This document shows, in pieces, positions 17,578-28,932 of a stretch of 64,000 nt of DNA. The notes beneath the pieces are model-generated. The model was not told the DNA's origin, ran no database searches, and saw only the letters and a list, made by a program, of their open reading frames with translations. The DNA lies in assembly GCA_944342015.1 (NCBI GenBank), contig CALVMC010000004.1, positions 90,102 through 154,101 of the forward strand, in the 5' to 3' direction. This DNA comes from an uncultured Clostridia bacterium. GTDB taxonomy: Bacteria > Bacillota > Clostridia > Christensenellales > CALVMC01. The position numbers and the translations under genes were made by a program. Each line of letters begins with the position of its first letter. Position 1 is the first letter of the stretch.

Positions 17578-20394
17578 TCAGACATTTAAAATTTTCTTTA
17601 AAAACCGTCCTGTAAAACTGTTGGGATTTTCCGCTACTTCTTCGGGCGTTCCCATAGCGATGACTTCTCCGCCTTTCTTTCCGCCTTCCGGCCCTAAATC
17701 GATTATATAATCGGCGACTTTTATTACATCGAGATTATGCTCGATGACAACGACGCTGTTTCCGCTATCGACAAGAAGTTTAAGCATTTTGATAAGTTTT
17801 TTTACATCGTCGCTATGAAGCCCTGTTGTAGGTTCGTCAAGAATGTAAAGAGTTTTTCCCGTCTGTCTTTTTGACAGCTCGGTTGCAAGTTTTACCCTTT
17901 GCGCCTCCCCGCCTGAAAGCGTAGTTGCAGGCTGACCGAGTTTTATATAAGAAAGTCCTACATCGTTTAAGGTCTTTATTTTATTATAAATCTGCGGTAT
18001 GTTTTTAAAGAATTCACAAGCTTCGCTTACCGTCATATCGAGTATATCGGAAATATTCTTTCCTTTATAAAATACCTGCAAAGTCTCTCTGTTATATCTC
18101 TTTCCTTTGCATACTTCGCAAGGGATATAGACATCTGAAAGGAAATGCATTTCTATTTTGATAATTCCGTCGCCGCTGCAATTTTCACACCGTCCGCCGG
18201 GAATATTGAAACTGAATCTTCCCGGTTTGTATCCTCTCTCTTTTGCGTCGCTGGTGGAGGCAAACAATTCCCTTATCGGAGTGAAGACTCCCGTATAAGT
18301 CGCAGGATTTGAACGGGGGGTTCTTCCTATGGGGCTCTGGTCTATTGTTATGACTTTATCTAAATTTTCGTAGCCCGACACCCTTCCGTCTTCGTCGTGA
18401 ACGGTTGCGTTATTCAACTGCGCAAACAGATTCGGACGGAGAACTCCGTTTATAAGAGAACTCTTTCCGCTTCCCGAAACGCCCGTTATAACGCACATCA
18501 CCCCTAACGGAATTTCAACATCGATATTCTTTAAATTATTCTTTTTCGCACCGGTTATTTTAAGAAACTTTCCGTTCCCTTTTTTACGCTCTTTCGGAAC
18601 CGGAATACACTTTTTGCCGCTTAAATAGGCTCCTGTGACCGATTTTTCGCATTTCATAATATCTTCGGGAGTTCCGCTTGCTATAAGATTCCCTCCGTTT
18701 TCGCCCGCTCCGACTCCGATATCGACAACAAAATCAGCCTGTCTTATAGTGTCCTCGTCGTGCTCGACTACGATAAGAGTATTTCCTAAATCACGCAGTT
18801 TTCTGAGTGCGTCCAAAAGCTTTTCGTTATCTCTTTGGTGGAGTCCTATACTCGGCTCGTCGAGAATATATAGCACTCCCGTAAGTCCGCTTCCTATTTG
18901 CGTGGCAAGTCTTATGCGCTGCGCCTCTCCGCCTGAAAGGGTTGCGGAAGTTCTGGAAAGCGTCAGATAATCGAGTCCGACATTGATTAAAAATTTAAGT
19001 CGTGCTTTTATTTCCTTTACTATCTGAGAAGCTATGATTTGCCTTGAATCGTTAAAATTAAGCTGTTCGAAGAAATCGTAAATTTCGTCAACGGGTTTAG
19101 AACAAAGCTCCGCTATATTGAGTGAGCCGACGGTCACGGACAAGGCTTCCTTTTTAAGTCTGTCGCCTTTACAAACGGGACAAACTTTGCTTACCATGTA
19201 CTTTTCTATTTCGTGTTTTACATAATCGGACTGCGTTTCGTTATATCTTCTTTGGAGATTGGTTATGACGCCTTCGAATTTCGACTCGAACCTTTTTGTA
19301 TAATCGCCGAAAGTGTATTCTTTAATTATACTTTCGTCGCTTCCGTAAAGAAGTATGTTTTTTATTCTGTCGCTTAAATCCTTATATGGCGTATCGAGAG
19401 AAAATCCGTAATGCTTTGCAAGAGCGCGAAAATTCATCATTGAAATTTTACCGTTATCCATATTCCAACCGCTTACTTCCAAAGCGCCTTGGTTTATGGA
19501 TTTGTTTTTGTCTTTGATAAATAAATCGGGATCTATTTCGGTATTAAACCCTAAACCGTGACATACGGGACAAGCGCCGTAAGGACTGTTGAAACTGAAA
19601 AAACGGGGCGTCATTTCCTCGAAGCTGATTCCGCAGTCGGGACAAGAATATTTTGTTGAAAAAAGAAAACTTCCGCCGTCGTTTTCAATCATAACAATAT
19701 CCCCTGCAAGTTTTAAGGCAGACTCAATACTGTCGGTAAGTCTTTTCTGTATTCCGTCTTTTACGGTTATACGGTCGATTATGACGAAAATATCGTGTTT
19801 TAAATTCTTATCGAGATTAATTTCGTCTTCGTCGAGCATATAATCGGTTCCGTCGACTCTGACTCTTATATAACCGCTTTTTCTGAGGCTGTCGAAAGTT
19901 TTTGAGTATTCACCTTTTCTGCTTCTTACGACGGGGGCTATTATCGTAACTTTGGTACCTTCTTTTAAGGAAGTTATTTTATCGCATATCCCGTCTACCG
20001 TCTGAGAAGATATTTCTCTGCCGCAGTTTGGGCAATGAGGAGTTCCGACTCTTGCATAAAGAAGTCTTAAATAATCGTATATTTCCGTTACCGTTCCCAC
20101 GGTGGAACGGGGATTATGAGAAGTTGTTTTCTGGTCTATTGAAATTGCAGGCGAAAGTCCGTCTATGGAATCCACATCGGGTTTATCCATCTGCCCTAAA
20201 AACTGTCTTGCATAAGAGGACAGACTTTCCACATATCTGCGCTGTCCTTCCGCAAATATGGTATCGAAAGCCAGCGAAGATTTTCCCGAGCCCGAAACGC
20301 CGGTAAATACCACGAATTTATCTCTCGGTATTGTAACCGATAAATTTTTTAAATTATTCTGTCTTGCGCCTTTAACAACTATTTCTTTATTCAT
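17578..20394 (-). CDS. uvrA: Excinuclease ABC subunit A
   Basis: UvrA is the damage-recognising dimeric ATPase of nucleotide excision repair. The 938-residue protein has two ABC-type ATPase halves, each with a Walker A ([14 protein letters not shown] near 32 and [14 protein letters not shown] near 637) and an LSGGEAQR signature. Zinc-binding Cys sets are present: CPNCG near 119, CPDCG and CPVCHG near 250-280, CPVCKG near 405, CENCSGDG and CEVCKGKRY near 735-765. Length is normal. Its ATG overlaps the uvrB stop by 4 nt (ATGA). Confidence 0.98.
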   Translation of the reverse strand: MNKEIVVKGARQNNLKNLSVTIPRDKFVVFTGVSGSGKSSLAFDTIFAEGQRRYVESLSSYARQFLGQMDKPDVDSIDGLSPAISIDQKTTSHNPRSTVGTVTEIYDYLRLLYARVGTPHCPNCGREISSQTVDGICDKITSLKEGTKVTIIAPVVRSRKGEYSKTFDSLRKSGYIRVRVDGTDYMLDEDEINLDKNLKHDIFVIIDRITVKDGIQKRLTDSIESALKLAGDIVMIENDGGSFLFSTKYSCPDCGISFEEMTPRFFSFNSPYGACPVCHGLGFNTEIDPDLFIKDKNKSINQGALEVSGWNMDNGKISMMNFRALAKHYGFSLDTPYKDLSDRIKNILLYGSDESIIKEYTFGDYTKRFESKFEGVITNLQRRYNETQSDYVKHEIEKYMVSKVCPVCKGDRLKKEALSVTVGSLNIAELCSKPVDEIYDFFEQLNFNDSRQIIASQIVKEIKARLKFLINVGLDYLTLSRTSATLSGGEAQRIRLATQIGSGLTGVLYILDEPSIGLHQRDNEKLLDALRKLRDLGNTLIVVEHDEDTIRQADFVVDIGVGAGENGGNLIASGTPEDIMKCEKSVTGAYLSGKKCIPVPKERKKGNGKFLKITGAKKNNLKNIDVEIPLGVMCVITGVSGSGKSSLINGVLRPNLFAQLNNATVHDEDGRVSGYENLDKVITIDQSPIGRTPRSNPATYTGVFTPIRELFASTSDAKERGYKPGRFSFNIPGGRCENCSGDGIIKIEMHFLSDVYIPCEVCKGKRYNRETLQVFYKGKNISDILDMTVSEACEFFKNIPQIYNKIKTLNDVGLSYIKLGQPATTLSGGEAQRVKLATELSKRQTGKTLYILDEPTTGLHSDDVKKLIKMLKLLVDSGNSVVVIEHNLDVIKVADYIIDLGPEGGKKGGEVIAMGTPEEVAENPNSFTGRFLKKILNV

Positions 20395-22358
20395 TTTTTA
20401 CCTTTAACTAATTTTTTAAGATAAGCTATTTCGTCTCTGAGTTTGATAGCGCTTTCGAAATCAAGGGAAGCCGAACTTAATTTCATCAATGCGGTAAGCC
20501 TTTCAATCTCTTTATATATGTCTTTTTTATCGGCTTTTTCGGTTTTTAAATCTACTTCTTCCGATATATTAAGAGTATTGGTAACTTTTTTAATTATAGT
20601 CTTGGGAATAATTCCGTTTTTATCGTTATATTCTTTTTGTGCTTTGCGGCGTCTGTTGGTTTCGTCTATTGCCTTTTTCATACTGTCGGTTACCGTATCT
20701 GCATACATTATAACCTTGCTTTCGCTGTTTCTTGCAGCCCTTCCTATTGTCTGGATAAGAGAACTTTCAGAGCGCAAAAATCCCTCTTTATCGGCGTCCA
20801 GAATGCAGACTAGTCTGACCTCGGGAAGGTCAAGTCCTTCTCTCAAAAGATTTATTCCGACAAGCACGTCAAACTCCCCTTCTCTGAGCTTATTGATTAT
20901 GGTAACTCTTTCAAGAGTGTCTATATCGGAATGCATATATTCGGCTTTTATATGGTTTTCTTTGAGATAAAGCGTTAAGCTTTCCGCCATTTTTTTAGTA
21001 AGCGTTGTTATTAATACTCTGCCTTTTGCATTCACAGCCTGATTTATTTCCCCGATAAGACTGTCTATCTGACCTTCAACGGGTTTAATAAAAATTTCGG
21101 GATCAAGTAGTCCGGTAGGTCTTATAATTTGTTCGACTACCTGCCCTGCGTTACTCAGTTCGTACTTTGCGGGAGTTGCGGAAATGCAAACCATTTGTTT
21201 TACCCTTTCGTCGAACTCTTCGAATCTTAAAGGTCTGTTGTTATAGGCTGTCGGCAATCTGAACCCGTATTCTATAAGGTTGTCCTTTCTGGAACGGTCT
21301 CCGTTGTACATTGCCCTGAGCTGTGGAAGTGTCATATGACTTTCGTCTATGAATGTAACAAAGTCCGACGGGAAAAAGTCCATAAGAGTATACGGCGCCT
21401 GACCGTCTTTTCTGCCGTCGAAATAGCAGCTGTAATTTTCTATACCGTTACAATATCCCATTTCCCGTATCATTTCGATATCGTAACTTACTCTCTCTCT
21501 TATTCTTTGGGCTTCGATAAACTTATTTTTGCTTTCGAAGAAAGCCACCCTTTTTTCCATATCCGAAGCGATTTTTTCAAGTGCGTTTTCCCTTAACTGC
21601 TTGGATACGACATAGTGCGAAGCCGGAAAGATATTAGTATGCGAAAGTTCCTTTTTTACCTTGCCGGTCAGAATATCGATTTCATAAATATGTTCGATTT
21701 CGTCTCCGAAAAAAACTATCCTTATTCCCGATTCCGACATACTCGCAGGTATAATATCCACCATATCGCCACGAACTCTGAATGTAGCGCGCACAAAATC
21801 CAAATCGGCTCTTTTATACTGTATCTCGACAAGATGCCTTATAAGTTCGTCACGGTCCTTTGTATCGCCTTTGCGCAAAGATATTGCAAGTCTGAAATAT
21901 TCTATGGGAAGTCCCAATCCGTATATACAGGAAACGGAAGCCACTACAATTACCTTATCGGATTCACAAAGCGAAGATGTTGCGCTGTTTCTGAGTTTAT
22001 CGATTTCATCGTTTATTTCAAGTTCTTTTTCTATATAAGTATCGGTTCTCGGGATATATGCTTCCGGCTGATAATAATCGTAATAGGAAACAAAAAACTC
22101 CACTCTGTTTTCGGGAAAAAATTCCCTGAATTCATTGCAGAGCTGAGCCGCCAATGTTTTATTGTGAGCGATGACAAGCGCCGGTCTTTGAATATTCTGT
22201 ATGACGTTTGCAATAGTAAAAGTCTTACCGCTGCCGGTAACTCCCAAAAGCACCTGCTCTCTGAGTCCGTCGTTAATTCCTTCGGTAAGCTTTCTTATCG
22301 CCTCGGGCTGATCCCCTGAGGGTTTGAATTCGGAATGTATTTTGAATTCCTCTTCCAT
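20391..22358 (-). CDS. uvrB: Excinuclease ABC subunit B
   Basis: UvrB is the helicase-like core of nucleotide excision repair that opens the damaged site and hands it to UvrC. The 655-residue protein shows Walker [15 protein letters not shown] (about 39-52), the beta-hairpin [20 protein letters not shown] (about 92-111), helicase motifs including [11 protein letters not shown] and QTIGRAARN, and the C-terminal UVR coiled-coil (about 615-652) that contacts UvrC. It lies 1 nt after a small tail-anchored gene and overlaps uvrA. Confidence 0.98.
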   Translation of the reverse strand: MEEEFKIHSEFKPSGDQPEAIRKLTEGINDGLREQVLLGVTGSGKTFTIANVIQNIQRPALVIAHNKTLAAQLCNEFREFFPENRVEFFVSYYDYYQPEAYIPRTDTYIEKELEINDEIDKLRNSATSSLCESDKVIVVASVSCIYGLGLPIEYFRLAISLRKGDTKDRDELIRHLVEIQYKRADLDFVRATFRVRGDMVDIIPASMSESGIRIVFFGDEIEHIYEIDILTGKVKKELSHTNIFPASHYVVSKQLRENALEKIASDMEKRVAFFESKNKFIEAQRIRERVSYDIEMIREMGYCNGIENYSCYFDGRKDGQAPYTLMDFFPSDFVTFIDESHMTLPQLRAMYNGDRSRKDNLIEYGFRLPTAYNNRPLRFEEFDERVKQMVCISATPAKYELSNAGQVVEQIIRPTGLLDPEIFIKPVEGQIDSLIGEINQAVNAKGRVLITTLTKKMAESLTLYLKENHIKAEYMHSDIDTLERVTIINKLREGEFDVLVGINLLREGLDLPEVRLVCILDADKEGFLRSESSLIQTIGRAARNSESKVIMYADTVTDSMKKAIDETNRRRKAQKEYNDKNGIIPKTIIKKVTNTLNISEEVDLKTEKADKKDIYKEIERLTALMKLSSASLDFESAIKLRDEIAYLKKLVKGKK

Positions 22359-22359
22359 A

Positions 22360-22722
22360 TCAAAAAATCCACTGTAAAATCTGTGTTACTATAAATGTAA
22401 TAAAAGCACCGCAAACGGCAAGTATTATTTTGGTGTAAATCGATTTGCGCTCGTTCTGCAAATCTCTCATAAACGCTTGTCCTTTGCTATGCATGGAAAC
22501 GCAATAGACAAGTTCACCCTTTTTATTGCTTTCGACAACTTCAAAATAATCGTTTAAGGCAAGCGACCTTAAAGTCGGCGCCAAATCGTCTTTTTTAAAC
22601 TCTATCTTATACGGTATGGAAGTTAAAATTTCGTGCGGAGTTATGAGACAAACCCAATCGTTTTCGCTTGCCTTGTTGTATATTACTTTCATAACCGCCT
22701 TTTCTTTTTTATTAAGTATCAT
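22360..22722 (-). CDS. Small tail-anchored protein with winged-helix-like N-terminus
   Basis: A 120-residue protein that I do not recognise. Residues 1-85 are soluble with a helix-helix-strand pattern that reads like a winged-helix domain ([64 protein letters not shown]). Residues 96-118 form a single C-terminal membrane helix, leaving the domain in the cytoplasm. It ends 1 nt before uvrB and begins with an AAAGGTGG site, so it is almost certainly cotranscribed with uvrBA. A function in repair is only suggested by this position. Confidence 0.7.
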   Translation of the reverse strand: MILNKKEKAVMKVIYNKASENDWVCLITPHEILTSIPYKIEFKKDDLAPTLRSLALNDYFEVVESNKKGELVYCVSMHSKGQAFMRDLQNERKSIYTKIILAVCGAFITFIVTQILQWIF

Positions 22723-22748
22723 AAACCACCTTTAAAGCCTTAAAGCTC

Positions 22749-23174
22749 TTATATAAGCGAAGCCACATATCCGCCTAAAAGTCCGGATAAAAATCCGATA
22801 ACAAGTATAACCAATGCTCCTGCTCCGTAAAATATCCATTTTATATTTTTTGTCAAAGGCTTGCCGTTTTTCCTTAAAATAAGGGGTTTCGAACTTTTAC
22901 CGAACATATTTGTTTCCTTTTCGGCAGCTTCTATATGTTCAAGCTCGATAAAAGCCTGCCTTGTAAAACTGAAACAAAATTCATCGTTAACGGCATATTT
23001 AAGAACGAGGACGCCTTTTGCCTGTAAATCTTTAAGCATATCCTTTAACTCTTCAAAATTCAACTCCGTTTCTAAAAGACCGTTGATTTCCTCGGAAGAA
23101 TAAACGGAAAATTTATCCTCAGAATCTTTTTGAGCAAATGATTTTAAAAATAATATTTCAGTTTTATTAAACAT
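22749..23174 (-). CDS. Small tail-anchored protein, sister of the uvrB-adjacent gene
   Basis: A 141-residue protein with the same plan as the downstream gene: an N-terminal soluble region (FNKTEILFLKSFAQ, EEINGLLETELNFEELKDMLKDLQAKGVLVLKYA, FCFSFTRQAFIELEHIE) that looks like a winged helix, a short Lys-rich linker, and a C-terminal membrane helix (about 116-139, Gly-rich). It is probably a divergent paralogue of its neighbour and the first gene of the uvrBA transcript. AAAGGTG precedes the ATG. Function unknown. Confidence 0.7.
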   Translation of the reverse strand: MFNKTEILFLKSFAQKDSEDKFSVYSSEEINGLLETELNFEELKDMLKDLQAKGVLVLKYAVNDEFCFSFTRQAFIELEHIEAAEKETNMFGKSSKPLILRKNGKPLTKNIKWIFYGAGALVILVIGFLSGLLGGYVASLI

Positions 23175-23190
23175 ATTTTCACCTTTTTAC

Positions 23191-23219
23191 ATTATAACAA
23201 AGCATAACCGAAAAAACAA
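23191..23219 (-). promoter_or_regulatory. Promoter of the tail-anchored pair-uvrBA operon
   Basis: -10 TATAAT (23196-23191) with -35 TTGTTT (23219-23214), spacer 17 bp. No SOS box (LexA site) is evident around it by eye. Confidence 0.6.
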
Positions 23220-23261
23220 CATAATTATGTCCATTTACTTTATTTTATTATATTAAAATGT

Positions 23262-23267
23262 TATAAT
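23262..23267 (+). promoter_or_regulatory. -10 element of the acyl-CoA synthetase gene
   Basis: A perfect TATAAT 23 nt before the ATG; no good -35 is visible at the right distance. Confidence 0.4.
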
Positions 23268-23289
23268 ATTTTTTAAAGCGAGGACTTAT

Positions 23290-24939
23290 ATGAATTTACT
23301 CAATAAATTTATTGACAGAGAAAATTTTGATAACTATGAGGATTTTTCTGAAAATTTCAAAATTAAAATACCGGAAAACTTTAACTTCGGATACGATGTC
23401 GTAGACGAATATGCAAAATGCGCTCCCGATAAAAAGGCAGTCGTGTGGTGCAACGATAAAGGCGAAGAGAAAATTATTACTTTCAGAATGCTGAAAGAAC
23501 TTACCGACAAAACCTGCAACATATTCAAAAAATACGGCCTTAAAAGAGGCGACTTTATTATGACAATGCTTAACAGACGGTACGAATATTGGATTATTGC
23601 GGTAGCGGCTCACAAATACGGCGCCGTTATTATTCCTGCGACCTTTTTGCTTACCGCAAAGGATATAGCTTACAGAACAGATAACGCTAAGGTTAAAATG
23701 CTGTTTTGCAGTAACGAAGACGATATTATAAAGCATGTCAACGAAGCAAAGAGTATATGCAAGACGGTTGAAAAGTATTTCACGACATCTCAAAGAGAGG
23801 GTTATATAAATTTTCACGACGAACTCGAAAATGCAAGTTCAAATTATGTCCCTGAGGGAAAAAACAAAAACGACGATCCGATGCTCGTATATTTCACATC
23901 AGGCACGACAGGTTATCCTAAAATGGTAGCGCACAAATATACCTACCCTATCGGATTTATAGTCAACGCTAAATTCTGGCAATGCGTGGAAGATGACGGT
24001 CTGCATTTTACAATGGCGGAAACAGGCTGGGCAAAATGCAGCTGGGGGAAAATTTACGGTCAGTGGATAGCAGGAAGCGCAATATTCGCATACGATTATT
24101 TCGGCAGATTTACCCCTACCGATGTTCTTCCTCTTATCGAAAAATACAACATTACCACCTTTTGCGCACCCCCTACCATATACAGATTTTTAATTAAAGA
24201 AGATTTGTCGAGTTACAGTTTTAAATCTATTAAACACTGTTCAACCGCAGGAGAACCACTTAATGCGGAAGTTTCAAAAGAGTTCAAGAAATTTACCGGA
24301 CTCGATATATATGAAGGTTTCGGACAGTCTGAATCAACCGTTCTTTTAGGAACCTATTCTTTTGTAGAAATACACCAGGGCTCCATGGGAAAACCGAGTC
24401 CTATATATGACCTTTTTATATGCGACGATAACGAAAATCCCGTATCTCCGGGCGTTGTAGGCGAAATAGTGATAAGACTTAAAGAAAATCAATTGGGATT
24501 ATTTTACGCCTACTATAACGACCCTGAAAGAACATACAATACCTTTAAGACCGGAATTTATCATACGGGAGATTTAGCATACAGAGACGCTGAAAATTAC
24601 TACTGGTTCGTAGGAAGAAAAGACGATATAATCAAGTCAAGCGGATACCGTATAGGACCTTTTGAAGTAGAAAGTGCTCTTCATGAGCATCCCGCAGTTT
24701 TGGAATGTGCAATCACCGCCGTTCCGGACGCTATAAGAGGTCAGATAGTAAAGGCTACAATAGTACTTGCAAAAGGATATTCGCCAAGCGAAGAACTCGT
24801 CAAAGAACTGCAAAATCATGTAAAAAAGGCAACTGCACCTTATAAATACCCGAGAATTGTAGAATTCGTCAAAGAGCTTCCCAAAACAATAAGCGGAAAA
24901 ATAAAAAGAGTCGATATAAGAAAGAAAGACGAGAAATAA
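23290..24939 (+). CDS. AMP-forming acyl-CoA synthetase (acetyl/medium-chain type)
   Basis: The 549-residue enzyme activates a carboxylic acid with ATP and CoA through an acyl-adenylate. Motifs are the P-loop-like YFTSGTTGYPKM (about 198-209), YEGFGQSEST (near 345), YHTGDLA and GRKDDIIKSSGYRIGPFEVE in the hinge and C-terminal domain, and the catalytic Lys region KTISGKIKR (about 533-541). The closest general group is the acetyl/butyryl/medium-chain acyl-CoA synthetases; the exact chain length is not decidable. It stands alone between divergent and convergent genes. GAGG precedes the ATG. Confidence 0.9.
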   Translation: MNLLNKFIDRENFDNYEDFSENFKIKIPENFNFGYDVVDEYAKCAPDKKAVVWCNDKGEEKIITFRMLKELTDKTCNIFKKYGLKRGDFIMTMLNRRYEYWIIAVAAHKYGAVIIPATFLLTAKDIAYRTDNAKVKMLFCSNEDDIIKHVNEAKSICKTVEKYFTTSQREGYINFHDELENASSNYVPEGKNKNDDPMLVYFTSGTTGYPKMVAHKYTYPIGFIVNAKFWQCVEDDGLHFTMAETGWAKCSWGKIYGQWIAGSAIFAYDYFGRFTPTDVLPLIEKYNITTFCAPPTIYRFLIKEDLSSYSFKSIKHCSTAGEPLNAEVSKEFKKFTGLDIYEGFGQSESTVLLGTYSFVEIHQGSMGKPSPIYDLFICDDNENPVSPGVVGEIVIRLKENQLGLFYAYYNDPERTYNTFKTGIYHTGDLAYRDAENYYWFVGRKDDIIKSSGYRIGPFEVESALHEHPAVLECAITAVPDAIRGQIVKATIVLAKGYSPSEELVKELQNHVKKATAPYKYPRIVEFVKELPKTISGKIKRVDIRKKDEK

Positions 24940-24984
24940 AACTTTTGTTTTGTTTGTATAATCAATTAAAATTTAAAACAGTAT

Positions 24985-25012
24985 AAAAAAACCGCACACA
25001 GTGCGGTTTTTT
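24985..25012. terminator. Bidirectional terminator
   Basis: Twelve-bp stem (AAAAAACCGCAC/GTGCGGTTTTTT), 3-nt loop, between the convergent acyl-CoA synthetase and the giant surface protein gene. Confidence 0.93.
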
Positions 25013-25017
25013 ATTTA

Positions 25018-28000
25018 TTAATATTTTGAATCGTTTTTGTTTTTGTCTTTATCTATTGTCGCAGCGGCTTCATTGTATCCGAAAACCACATGATTATGAC
25101 TTATATTATTTTGTTTAGGCAATATTTCTTTTTGAACTGCTTTTTCGTCAGATTTTGTAATATTTATATTTTCTTTTTCATTAACCTTTTCCTCAGGCTT
25201 TTGATTATTCACAAATTTTACCTTTCTTATAATATTACCGTCGGGATCTTTTGTTATAGTGGTTTCCGTATCGGGCGGAGCCAAAGCAAGAAGTCTCGAA
25301 TGTCCCGCCGGTAAAGCTTCTGCCTTTCTCGATACATAAAGAGCCTTGGGAACTGAACGCCACTTCGCAAACAGAGTTATATTGCGCCTCGGCATACCTC
25401 CCCCACCGAAAGGCGTGCTCAAACTGAAATCCGACATCCAGCCTAAAAATTCATTATTGTATTTTGTGGGCGTAGGCACAATCACCGATTCACCGTATCT
25501 GAAACGCAAACTGTCTATCTTTTCGCCTCCGAATGTTTCAAAGCTTACAGTATAGGTTCTGAGCCAGAATAACCATATAAGATATAATAACAACAATATC
25601 AAAATGCATATTATAATCGGTAAAAGTGTCCAAAGAACGATAAGAAGGGTTTTGGATAAAGCGTTGATTTTAACTTGTTTTACCACAGGCTGATAATTTA
25701 CAAGATCGGAAGGAGTAAATATTGCATTATAATAATTTTCTCCTTTACTTAATGCGGTATCGCTGTTTTCCCATGTCCAACCGTCAGGAAGGGTAACATC
25801 GTCAAGAACATTTCCCGTATTATAATCTTTGTTAATCACAGGTGCGTCCACATCCGGAATAAGTCTTGTAATTGTTGCCGAAATAGTTTCGGTAGTAGTT
25901 TTAGCATTATATCTGTTGTAAAAGAATGTAACGGTACAGTAATATTCGCCGGTATCCAAAGGAGAGGAAATAGTTAAAGACTGATAAGGATTATTTAAAT
26001 CGATTTCTTTATTGCCGTCTTTTTTATACCAGGTATATTCGTAAGTGCCGTTCAGCACATGATTTGTCATTGCGGTTAAAATTAATTTCTGACCGCTTTC
26101 AACGGTATTGTTTTCGGCATTGGAAACAAGTGTGACCGTCGGCGCAATCAATTGCCATTTGCCGTAAAGTACTACGTCTTCGAAAGCAACTCTGTCGAAA
26201 TTAAAAGGGGAATATAAACCTTCATAATAGTACCAGTCGTAAATTTCAAAACCTGCTTTTTCCGTCTGTTCGTCGGGTCTAACAAACTTTTCCCCGTACT
26301 TTACATACTGAATGATTGTAGGATTATCACCCGATACGTCATTGAATTCAGCCCTGTATAAAGTAATAGGCGCTATATTATAATCCACATTTTTTAAAGA
26401 GGGGAAATAATAACTTGTACCATCGTTTTTTTTGAATTCCCATGCGCTGTCGTCCAAAGCTTTTAAAGCCTGAGGTTTTGACTCCTCCTGTTTGGTTACC
26501 ATATCCATTGAATCGAGAGCTAACGGTTCGTCATAAATAAATCTTTTACCACTTAATTCTAATTCTTTATTTTCTTTTAATGATTGTTCAATATTTGATA
26601 GAGCGTCTTCGCTCAAATTATCTGTAAGATAATAGTTGTTTTCACATTTGCTGTTAGGATTGTTTAAATAGTTTTCATAGCTTGATTTACTATCATCATG
26701 ATATATGCCTATCGGATAAATACCTATATTTTGGTAATATTGCAGATCATTATTATAATCAATACTTCCTAAAAACAAGCAATTTGAAATTTCAAAGTAA
26801 TCGACAATGTAACTGCTGTTATCGGTCAACTTATCCATATAATCTATAAGATTACCTGAAGATATTCCCGCTATACCAATGTTTTTTTGGCTGCTATTAT
26901 TAAAATTTATAAAATTTGCGTATGAAACACAATTTTTTATTACTGCACAATTATTTGTTGAAATTCCGCCAAATATACCTGAAATAAGGTTTCCTAAATC
27001 AACCGTCCCTGCAAAAACACAATTTTCTATAATTCCATAGTTTGTGCCTGCATAACCTGCAAAAGTAAATGCTATTTTATTCTCAAAACTTATAAAATCA
27101 ATATCAACGTTCACATAACAGTTGCGGATAATTCCATTATTGTTATCTGCCAAAAAGCCTTTTCTTTTATTCAAGGTGGAAGAGACAATTACTTTTCCGG
27201 AAACTATATTCAAGTTTTCCATAATCGAATATTTTTGGTTATTATTAAATAATAATTTAGAATTATCGGTTACTGCAATATTGCAATTAAATATTTTCCT
27301 GCCATTACCGTTAAAAGTTTTATATGTCAAAGATTTTGTTATATTATAATAAGAACCGTCGGCTTGTTTGAAATCGATATCGAATATCTGAATGTAGCAA
27401 AATTCAAAATTTTTTATTTCTCCGAATGCAGAAGAGCTGAAATCAACGAATCTGTTCCCTTCTTCTGCAAAAAAGAGTTCGTCTATTACATAATACGGAT
27501 TGCTTTCGGTACCTTCACCGCCTCCGCACAATTCCCAAATTAACCTTGTGTTATTATTGTTAACAGAATTTGACCTAACGAAATAAATTTCATCATCGTT
27601 ATTAAAATAATTTTGCATTTCGACTTTTCTCCAAGATTCGATTGGAGAAACATTTAAGGCAGCGGTAATTAAAGAGTTGAGATAATAACAATTAGTAAAA
27701 GTCTGATTTGTAACTGTCGCCAGATTACAGATTAAAGCGTCATATTCGCCACTTGATGGAGAAACGACATTTCCTAAATTATAACATTTATAAGCTTCGA
27801 TAGAGTCTGCATTTATATATCCTATAAGACCGCCTGCGTTTTCGATTGAACTACTGACTGTGCCTATATTATAGGAATATCTGAGTTCGAGTGAAGTAGT
27901 TGTATTTTCCAACGACCCGATAAGACCGCCTACATTTTTTCCGCCTATTATATCACCTGTATTGCCGGATAAATTAAGGGATGAAATATCCGAAGCCATA

Positions 28001-28881
28001 CCGATAATCCCGCCGATATTTGCATACATATCGGAACTGCCCATAGTACTGATATTGCCTTCATTTGAAAGAGCTTCTATATCGCTTGAAACTATGTACC
28101 CTGCAACTCCTCCGAGTCTCGACACTCCAAGAAGCGAACCGTAGTTTATGATATAACGCAAGGTAGAAGAATCGACAATACCGAAAACTCCTCCCGTAGT
28201 ACTTACTATTGACTCTACGGAAGCATAGTTATAAATACCTGTAATTTGAGAAGAAACAACATTACCTATAACCCCGCCTGTTGCAAGGCCTGTTTTCCCG
28301 TTTACCGAAACGCCTTCGTTTTTAATGTATCTTACCGTTGCCTCGCTTACATTGGCGGCAAAAGAAGCGGTATAGGACGAAGTATTTTCAGATACTACGG
28401 AACCGGGTCCTAAAATAAAATTTTCAACGGTTGCACCCTTTCCGATATTTCCGAAAAGAGCGGAATAAACAAATGAATCGTCGTTGACATTAAGATTTTT
28501 TATTATATGAGAGTCTCCGTCAAAATTACCTTGAAAAGCATATGTCTCATTGCCTATTGGCGTCCACGGATAATTATTAAGATCGAGATCTTCTGTCAGC
28601 ACGAAATATTTATTGGCATAAGTTGTGCCGGAATTGACCATTTCGGCAAGATACGCAAGATTTGCGGGAGAGCTTATACGATAAGGATCGCTGACGGTTC
28701 CGTCGGATTCGGAAGTCCATTCGAACGGAAGAGATTCTCCGTACCAAACCTCCGCCTGTGCGACGGATGAAGAGAGATCGGAAGTTGCCGTGACTAAACC
28801 GAACACAGAAAATATGACGACTAAAATCAATAAAAACGATATTATTGAATTAATTTTATTTATTTTTTTTAAAGAAGTCAT
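25018..28881 (-). CDS. Giant surface protein: GLUG-like repeats, InlB-type domains, Ig-like domain, single membrane anchor
   Basis: A 1287-residue protein of unknown function. It has a signal peptide (hydrophobic at about 14-33) and, from about 50 to 400, a GLUG-type repeat region (LAYLAEMVNSG, GNFDGDSHIIKNLNV, then many GG[VL]IG turns) expected to fold as a beta-helix. A second beta-helix-like region rich in Asn, Tyr and Ile covers about 500-790. An InlB B-repeat-like domain lies at about 838-908, ending LYGKW, then an Ig-like domain (about 910-1010, EYTWYKKDGN, DTGEYYC) and an MBG-like module (PDGWTWENSDTALSKGENYY). One membrane helix is at about 1076-1107. A second InlB-like domain (1108-1172) and a polar tail follow on the predicted cytoplasmic side. 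Adhesin or envelope role is inference. Confidence 0.8.
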   Translation of the reverse strand: MTSLKKINKINSIISFLLILVVIFSVFGLVTATSDLSSSVAQAEVWYGESLPFEWTSESDGTVSDPYRISSPANLAYLAEMVNSGTTYANKYFVLTEDLDLNNYPWTPIGNETYAFQGNFDGDSHIIKNLNVNDDSFVYSALFGNIGKGATVENFILGPGSVVSENTSSYTASFAANVSEATVRYIKNEGVSVNGKTGLATGGVIGNVVSSQITGIYNYASVESIVSTTGGVFGIVDSSTLRYIINYGSLLGVSRLGGVAGYIVSSDIEALSNEGNISTMGSSDMYANIGGIIGMASDISSLNLSGNTGDIIGGKNVGGLIGSLENTTTSLELRYSYNIGTVSSSIENAGGLIGYINADSIEAYKCYNLGNVVSPSSGEYDALICNLATVTNQTFTNCYYLNSLITAALNVSPIESWRKVEMQNYFNNDDEIYFVRSNSVNNNNTRLIWELCGGGEGTESNPYYVIDELFFAEEGNRFVDFSSSAFGEIKNFEFCYIQIFDIDFKQADGSYYNITKSLTYKTFNGNGRKIFNCNIAVTDNSKLLFNNNQKYSIMENLNIVSGKVIVSSTLNKRKGFLADNNNGIIRNCYVNVDIDFISFENKIAFTFAGYAGTNYGIIENCVFAGTVDLGNLISGIFGGISTNNCAVIKNCVSYANFINFNNSSQKNIGIAGISSGNLIDYMDKLTDNSSYIVDYFEISNCLFLGSIDYNNDLQYYQNIGIYPIGIYHDDSKSSYENYLNNPNSKCENNYYLTDNLSEDALSNIEQSLKENKELELSGKRFIYDEPLALDSMDMVTKQEESKPQALKALDDSAWEFKKNDGTSYYFPSLKNVDYNIAPITLYRAEFNDVSGDNPTIIQYVKYGEKFVRPDEQTEKAGFEIYDWYYYEGLYSPFNFDRVAFEDVVLYGKWQLIAPTVTLVSNAENNTVESGQKLILTAMTNHVLNGTYEYTWYKKDGNKEIDLNNPYQSLTISSPLDTGEYYCTVTFFYNRYNAKTTTETISATITRLIPDVDAPVINKDYNTGNVLDDVTLPDGWTWENSDTALSKGENYYNAIFTPSDLVNYQPVVKQVKINALSKTLLIVLWTLLPIIICILILLLLYLIWLFWLRTYTVSFETFGGEKIDSLRFRYGESVIVPTPTKYNNEFLGWMSDFSLSTPFGGGGMPRRNITLFAKWRSVPKALYVSRKAEALPAGHSRLLALAPPDTETTITKDPDGNIIRKVKFVNNQKPEEKVNEKENINITKSDEKAVQKEILPKQNNISHNHVVFGYNEAAATIDKDKNKNDSKY

Positions 28882-28932
28882 AAATTACCTCACAAGCAAG
28901 GAAAAATCCATGCGCAATACATATGTATATAT

